NCBI GenBank assembly: GCA_003532195.1
Contig: DOFA01000024.1
Coordinates: forward strand, 1 to 7,511
Direction: 5' to 3'
Origin: Clostridiales bacterium
Lineage (GTDB): Bacteria > Bacillota > Clostridia > Saccharofermentanales > UBA5734
DNA: 7,511 nucleotides
Shown: piece after piece, positions 5,472 through 7,511 of the stretch
Layout of the letters: each line of letters starts with the position of its first letter
How positions within the stretch are numbered: the stretch's first letter is position 1
Notes under the pieces: generated by a model
What the model saw: only the letters and a program-made list of their open reading frames with translations
Database searches by the model: none
What the model was told of the DNA's origin: nothing
Made by a program: the position numbers and the translations under genes

Positions 5472-7511
5472 ATGAAAGTTTCATTAAACTGGATCCGCGA
5501 ATATATCGATTTACCAGAAAACCTGACCATTGAGAAGCTTTCCTATGACTTGACCATGCGCACGGTTGAGGTCGAGGGCTGTAAAAACCTGGGCGACGCC
5601 TTCCAAAACATCGTCGCCGGCCGGATTCTCTCCGTCAGCGCCCACCCCAAGGCCGACCGCCTGCGGGTCGTCATGGCTGACATCGGTGAAAGCGAGCCGG
5701 TTCAGGTTGTCTGCGGCGGATCCAACCTGGAGCCCGGACAGATGGTTGCCGTCGCTAAGCCAGGTGCCAAAGTCATCTGGCACGGTGAAGGCGAACCGGT
5801 GGAAATTAAGATAACCAAACTGCGGGGCGTCGAGTCTTACGGCATGATCTGCGGCGCCAATGAAATCGGACTGGAAAACCTCCTGCCGGCTGCTGACGAC
5901 CACGAAATCATCGACTTAAAGGGCATTGGCTGCCAGCCCGGCGACAACATCGCCGCAGTTCTCTTTCTCGAAGACCAGATCCTGGAGATCGACAACAAAT
6001 CGATGACCAACCGGCCGGACCTCTGGGGCCATTACGGCATCGCCCGCGAGCTTGCCGCCATTTATAACCTGGAGCTGAAGGCGTTGCCCGCATTTCCCGG
6101 CGGCCGTCCATTACCGGAGTTTCCGGTTCAGATCGAAAACAGCGACCTTTGCCGCCGCTACACAGCCATCGTCTACTCGGGCCTGAAGAATGAACCTTCG
6201 CCGCTCTGGCTGCGGTCCAGCCTCTATAAAGTCGGCCTGCGGCCGATCAACAACATCGTCGACATCACCAACTACATTATGCTCGCCGTCGGGCAGCCGG
6301 CCCACGGTTTCGACAAAAGCCATGTCCGTGATGAAATCCGGGTCCGGACCGCCCGGAAAAACGAATTGCTCGAATTGCTGGATGGCAAGGAACTGCGCCT
6401 CGGCGGCAAGAATCTGGTGATCGCCGACCGGAGCGAAGTCCTTGCCCTCGCCGGCATCATGGGCGGGAAAAAAGATTCCGTCCTGCCCGAAACGACCGAG
6501 ATCATCCTCGAGCTGGCCAACTTCTCCCCGACCTGCATCCGGCACACGACCCAGGAATTCGGCCTGAGAACCGAAGCTTCGATCCGTTTTGAAAAACATG
6601 TCGACACGCAGCGGATTGACCTGGCCCTCGGCCTTGCCACCCGGCTTTTCCGGGAAATTCTGCCGAATTCGGTGATGACGGCTTTTAGCGACGTCTGCCC
6701 TCAGCCGACTGAACCGGCGGTGATCGATGTCACGATTCCCTTCCTTTCGGTCCGGCTGGGCAGCCCGGTGACAGCAGCTGATGTTGAACGCAGCCTGGCG
6801 CCCCTGGGTTTCACAACCTCTGCTGCCGGCGATCATCTCAAAATCACTGTGCCATCCTGGCGCAGCACCGGCGATGTTTCCCTTGCCGACGATATTCTCG
6901 AAGAAGTGGCCCGCATGATCGGCTATGCTAATTTCGCCTTGATTCCGCCGGCTGTTGTCCTCGACAAGCCGGTCAACCAGCTTCCGGTCCAGCTGGAACG
7001 GAAGCTGCGGGAATACCTGGCCTGCCGCTGCGGTTTCCAGGAAGTTTTCACTTATCCCTGGACTGAGGAGAAATTTATCCTGGCCGCAGGCATCAATCCA
7101 GACAGCCTGCTTACTTTGTCGACGCCGCCGGCGCCGGAAAACCGCTATTTGCGGGCATCCCTGGTTCCTGGCCTGCTCGAGGCGATTGTGACCAACTTAA
7201 AGCACGTTGACACGTTCCGGATCTTCGAGCTGACACAGGTCTTCAGCCCGGGTGCTGTTTCCCCATCCTCCGCGGACGAAGCCCTGCCGCTCCAGCAAAG
7301 GTTTCTGACCGGAGTCCTGACTGGCAGTGACGCGGAGAAACTCTTCTTTGAGGCAAAAGGCATCCTGGAGAACATGGCGCGTTACAGCCAGATGCAAGAT
7401 TTTGCGTTCGCCAGAGAGCAGGAACCGGCCTGGACTGAGAAAAAGGTCTGGCTGAATCTTATCGCCCAAGGTGAGATCATCGGCTCGGTCGGGCTTCTCT
7501 CCCTGAAGGCT
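5472..7511 (+). CDS. pheT: Phenylalanine--tRNA ligase beta subunit, 3' end cut by the window
   Basis: The frame is open for 680 codons from ATG 5472 to the last base; full-length PheT has about 800 residues, so the last part of the synthetase-like core and the C-terminal anticodon-binding (FDX-ACB) domain lie outside. It pairs with PheS and contributes tRNA binding and editing of Tyr-tRNA-Phe. Visible in order are MKVSLNWIREYIDLP at the start, an EMAP/OB-type tRNA-binding domain from about residue 46 to 150 (AHPKADRL, VCGGSN, LRGVESYGMICGANEIGL), and a DNKSMTNRPDLWGHYGIARE linker near 178. The B3/B4 editing domain follows, with NNIVDITNYIML (from 260) and GLRTEASIRFEKHVD (from 364). A B5 domain runs from about 417 to 485, ending in DDILEEVARMIGY, and the core then begins with LACRCGFQEVFTYPW. 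AAGGAG (5459-5464) lies seven bases before the start. It is co-transcribed with pheS and shares its T-box. Confidence 0.96.
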   Translation, partial: MKVSLNWIREYIDLPENLTIEKLSYDLTMRTVEVEGCKNLGDAFQNIVAGRILSVSAHPKADRLRVVMADIGESEPVQVVCGGSNLEPGQMVAVAKPGAKVIWHGEGEPVEIKITKLRGVESYGMICGANEIGLENLLPAADDHEIIDLKGIGCQPGDNIAAVLFLEDQILEIDNKSMTNRPDLWGHYGIARELAAIYNLELKALPAFPGGRPLPEFPVQIENSDLCRRYTAIVYSGLKNEPSPLWLRSSLYKVGLRPINNIVDITNYIMLAVGQPAHGFDKSHVRDEIRVRTARKNELLELLDGKELRLGGKNLVIADRSEVLALAGIMGGKKDSVLPETTEIILELANFSPTCIRHTTQEFGLRTEASIRFEKHVDTQRIDLALGLATRLFREILPNSVMTAFSDVCPQPTEPAVIDVTIPFLSVRLGSPVTAADVERSLAPLGFTTSAAGDHLKITVPSWRSTGDVSLADDILEEVARMIGYANFALIPPAVVLDKPVNQLPVQLERKLREYLACRCGFQEVFTYPWTEEKFILAAGINPDSLLTLSTPPAPENRYLRASLVPGLLEAIVTNLKHVDTFRIFELTQVFSPGAVSPSSADEALPLQQRFLTGVLTGSDAEKLFFEAKGILENMARYSQMQDFAFAREQEPAWTEKKVWLNLIAQGEIIGSVGLLSLKA

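Overview
The window looks like a chromosomal segment of a Bacillota (Firmicutes) bacterium, probably Clostridia-like. The grounds are a canonical T-box leader in front of a tRNA-synthetase operon, strong AGGAGG-type ribosome sites, sigma-A-type promoters, GTG start usage, and a Gram-positive-style lipoprotein sugar-binding protein. Coding sequence is fairly GC-rich and the promoter regions are clearly AT-rich. No mobile element, tRNA, rRNA or CRISPR array is visible.

Left part (1-4007, all minus strand) is a sugar-utilisation cluster. In transcription order it holds a fucose/arabinose-isomerase-like enzyme (2541-4007), a LacI-family regulator (1341-2351), a lipoprotein substrate-binding protein of a CUT1-type ABC sugar importer (89-1294), a strong intercistronic hairpin (19-59), and a ribosome-binding site (7-12) for a next gene that starts just outside the window, most likely a permease. 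The regulator has its own good promoter (2425-2453). A perfect 23-bp inverted repeat overlaps that promoter, and a cre/LacI-operator-like imperfect palindrome lies just downstream of the expected transcription start. The inferred scheme is that the importer brings in a sugar or oligosaccharide, the isomerase acts on a derived aldose or ketose, and the LacI protein senses the substrate. The sugar itself cannot be named from sequence.

Middle (4008-4412) is a divergent control region. A minus-strand promoter (4050-4078) faces the isomerase. A plus-strand extended -10 promoter (4124-4152) feeds a phenylalanine T-box riboswitch (about 4160-4400). Nearly all T-box parts can be read: the AGTA/GAA loop-E elements, a UUC specifier codon, the distal AGAGA bulge, a stem III, the TGGTACC bulge between two antiterminator helices, and a competing terminator.

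Right part (4413-7511, plus strand) is the pheS-pheT operon, encoding the two subunits of phenylalanyl-tRNA synthetase. pheS is complete and carries a four-cysteine CxxC-x4-CxxC insertion just before motif 3, plus an altered HPNV-loop sequence. pheT is open to the window edge (680 codons seen) and lacks its C-terminal end only because the window stops. Uncharged tRNA-Phe should release the T-box terminator and raise expression of both subunits.

I found no convincing wholly new system. The best second looks are the cysteine-bearing PheS subtype, the two stacked operator candidates in front of lacI, the unassigned isomerase/importer pathway, and the intercistronic hairpin downstream of the binding-protein gene.
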